Shown piece by piece: positions 12,530 through 12,763 of a stretch of DNA of 12,763 nt. The notes below the pieces were generated by a model, which made no database searches, was not told where the DNA came from, and was given only the letters and a program-made list of their open reading frames with translations. The stretch is from CAYGZL01 sp964354345 (lineage in GTDB: Bacteria > Chloroflexota > Anaerolineae > Anaerolineales > UBA4823): assembly GCA_964354345.1 (NCBI GenBank), contig CAYGZL010000084.1, positions 1-12,763 on the forward strand, written 5' to 3'. The position numbers and the translations under genes were made by a program. Each line of letters opens with the position of its first letter. Position 1 is the first letter of the stretch.

Positions 12530-12763
12530 ATGAACAAATTCACCCACATCAATGCGACCAGTATAGACGAAGCGGTCTCGATTTTGCGACGATATGGGAA
12601 CAAGGCAAGCCTCATTGCTGGTGGCACGGATCTGATCGGCAAGCTGAAAGATGAAGTCATGCCGTCGTATCCAGAGGCGATCGTCAACCTCAAGACGATC
12701 CCGGGTCTGGATTTCATCCGACAAGAGGGTGCCGTGCTTAAGATTGGCGCATTGACTCGGTTG
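12530..12763 (+). CDS. CoxM/XdhB-type FAD-binding subunit, N-terminal part (runs off the window)
   Basis: ATG 12530 opens a frame that stays open to the window edge (78 residues). It begins MNKFTHINATSIDEAVSILR and then gives 'KASLIAGGTDLIGKLK' and 'AIVNLKTIPGLDFIRQEG', ending 'LKIGALTRL'. The A-G-G-T-D-L-I motif at 30-36 is the FAD-pyrophosphate loop of the PCMH-like FAD domain in molybdopterin dehydrogenases. The later 'IGALT' is also typical. It starts 10 bases after the large-subunit stop and completes the S-L-M set. The second flavin loop and the CO_deh_flav_C domain lie outside the window. If complete, this FAD site and the NuoF-like FMN site would give the complex two flavins. Confidence 0.9.
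   Translation, partial: MNKFTHINATSIDEAVSILRRYGNKASLIAGGTDLIGKLKDEVMPSYPEAIVNLKTIPGLDFIRQEGAVLKIGALTRL

Noticed and set aside
1..12763. CRISPR arrays, tRNA or rRNA genes, insertion sequences or attachment sites
   Set aside because: I found no regularly spaced repeats, no tRNA-like cloverleaf or rRNA sequence, and no transposase or integrase frame.

Overview
The window is bacterial DNA of mid-range G+C with dense, short-spaced genes and Shine-Dalgarno sites. The gene mix suggests an anaerobic or facultative environmental bacterium: NuoEF-like diaphorase, molybdenum hydroxylase, squalene-cyclase-like repeats, a LiaI/LiaF-like membrane protein and BNR-type repeats. Chloroflexota (Anaerolineae-like) is my best guess. 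It is an inference from gene content, since no rRNA or marker gene is present.

Left part (1-4922) is a loose accessory region with much decay. It opens with the 3' end of an aldo/keto reductase gene. A pair of tandem palindromic repeats follows (214-259), and the convergent minus-strand genes run into them: a GNAT acetyltransferase, a 99-residue protein of unknown function, and upstream a broken lipoprotein gene not visible as one reading frame. On the plus strand are a BNR/sialidase-like repeat remnant, a promoter, a polytopic LiaI/LiaF-like membrane protein, an AAC(3)-family acetyltransferase, a prenyltransferase/squalene-cyclase-repeat gene broken by one nonsense codon and one frameshift, and a small four-helix membrane protein.

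Middle (4923-5323) is a gene-free control region. It holds a near-consensus sigma-70 promoter (TTGACA-17-TATATT) whose -10 lies inside a perfect 19-bp palindrome nested in an outer ATCACC/GGTGAT pair. It also holds a FadR-type operator-like site and several hairpins.

Right part (5324 to the right edge) is one tightly spaced plus-strand operon that continues past the window: GntR/FCD regulator, short-chain dehydrogenase, MoaD/ThiS-like sulfur carrier ending in Gly-Gly, a NuoG/HndD-N-terminus-like multi-cluster ferredoxin, NuoE-like and NuoF-like subunits, a CoxS-type [2Fe-2S] subunit with an extra N-terminal C2H2 zinc finger, a CoxL/XdhA-type molybdopterin subunit, and the start of a CoxM-type FAD subunit. 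My reading is a substrate-inducible catabolic operon. The SDR and the molybdenum hydroxylase would oxidise an unknown organic substrate, and electrons would pass through the iron-sulfur chain to NAD+ via the NuoEF-like diaphorase. The most interesting points are this hybrid hydroxylase-diaphorase layout, the zinc finger fused to the CoxS subunit, the divergent cofactor loops of the large subunit, and the dedicated MoaD-like protein.
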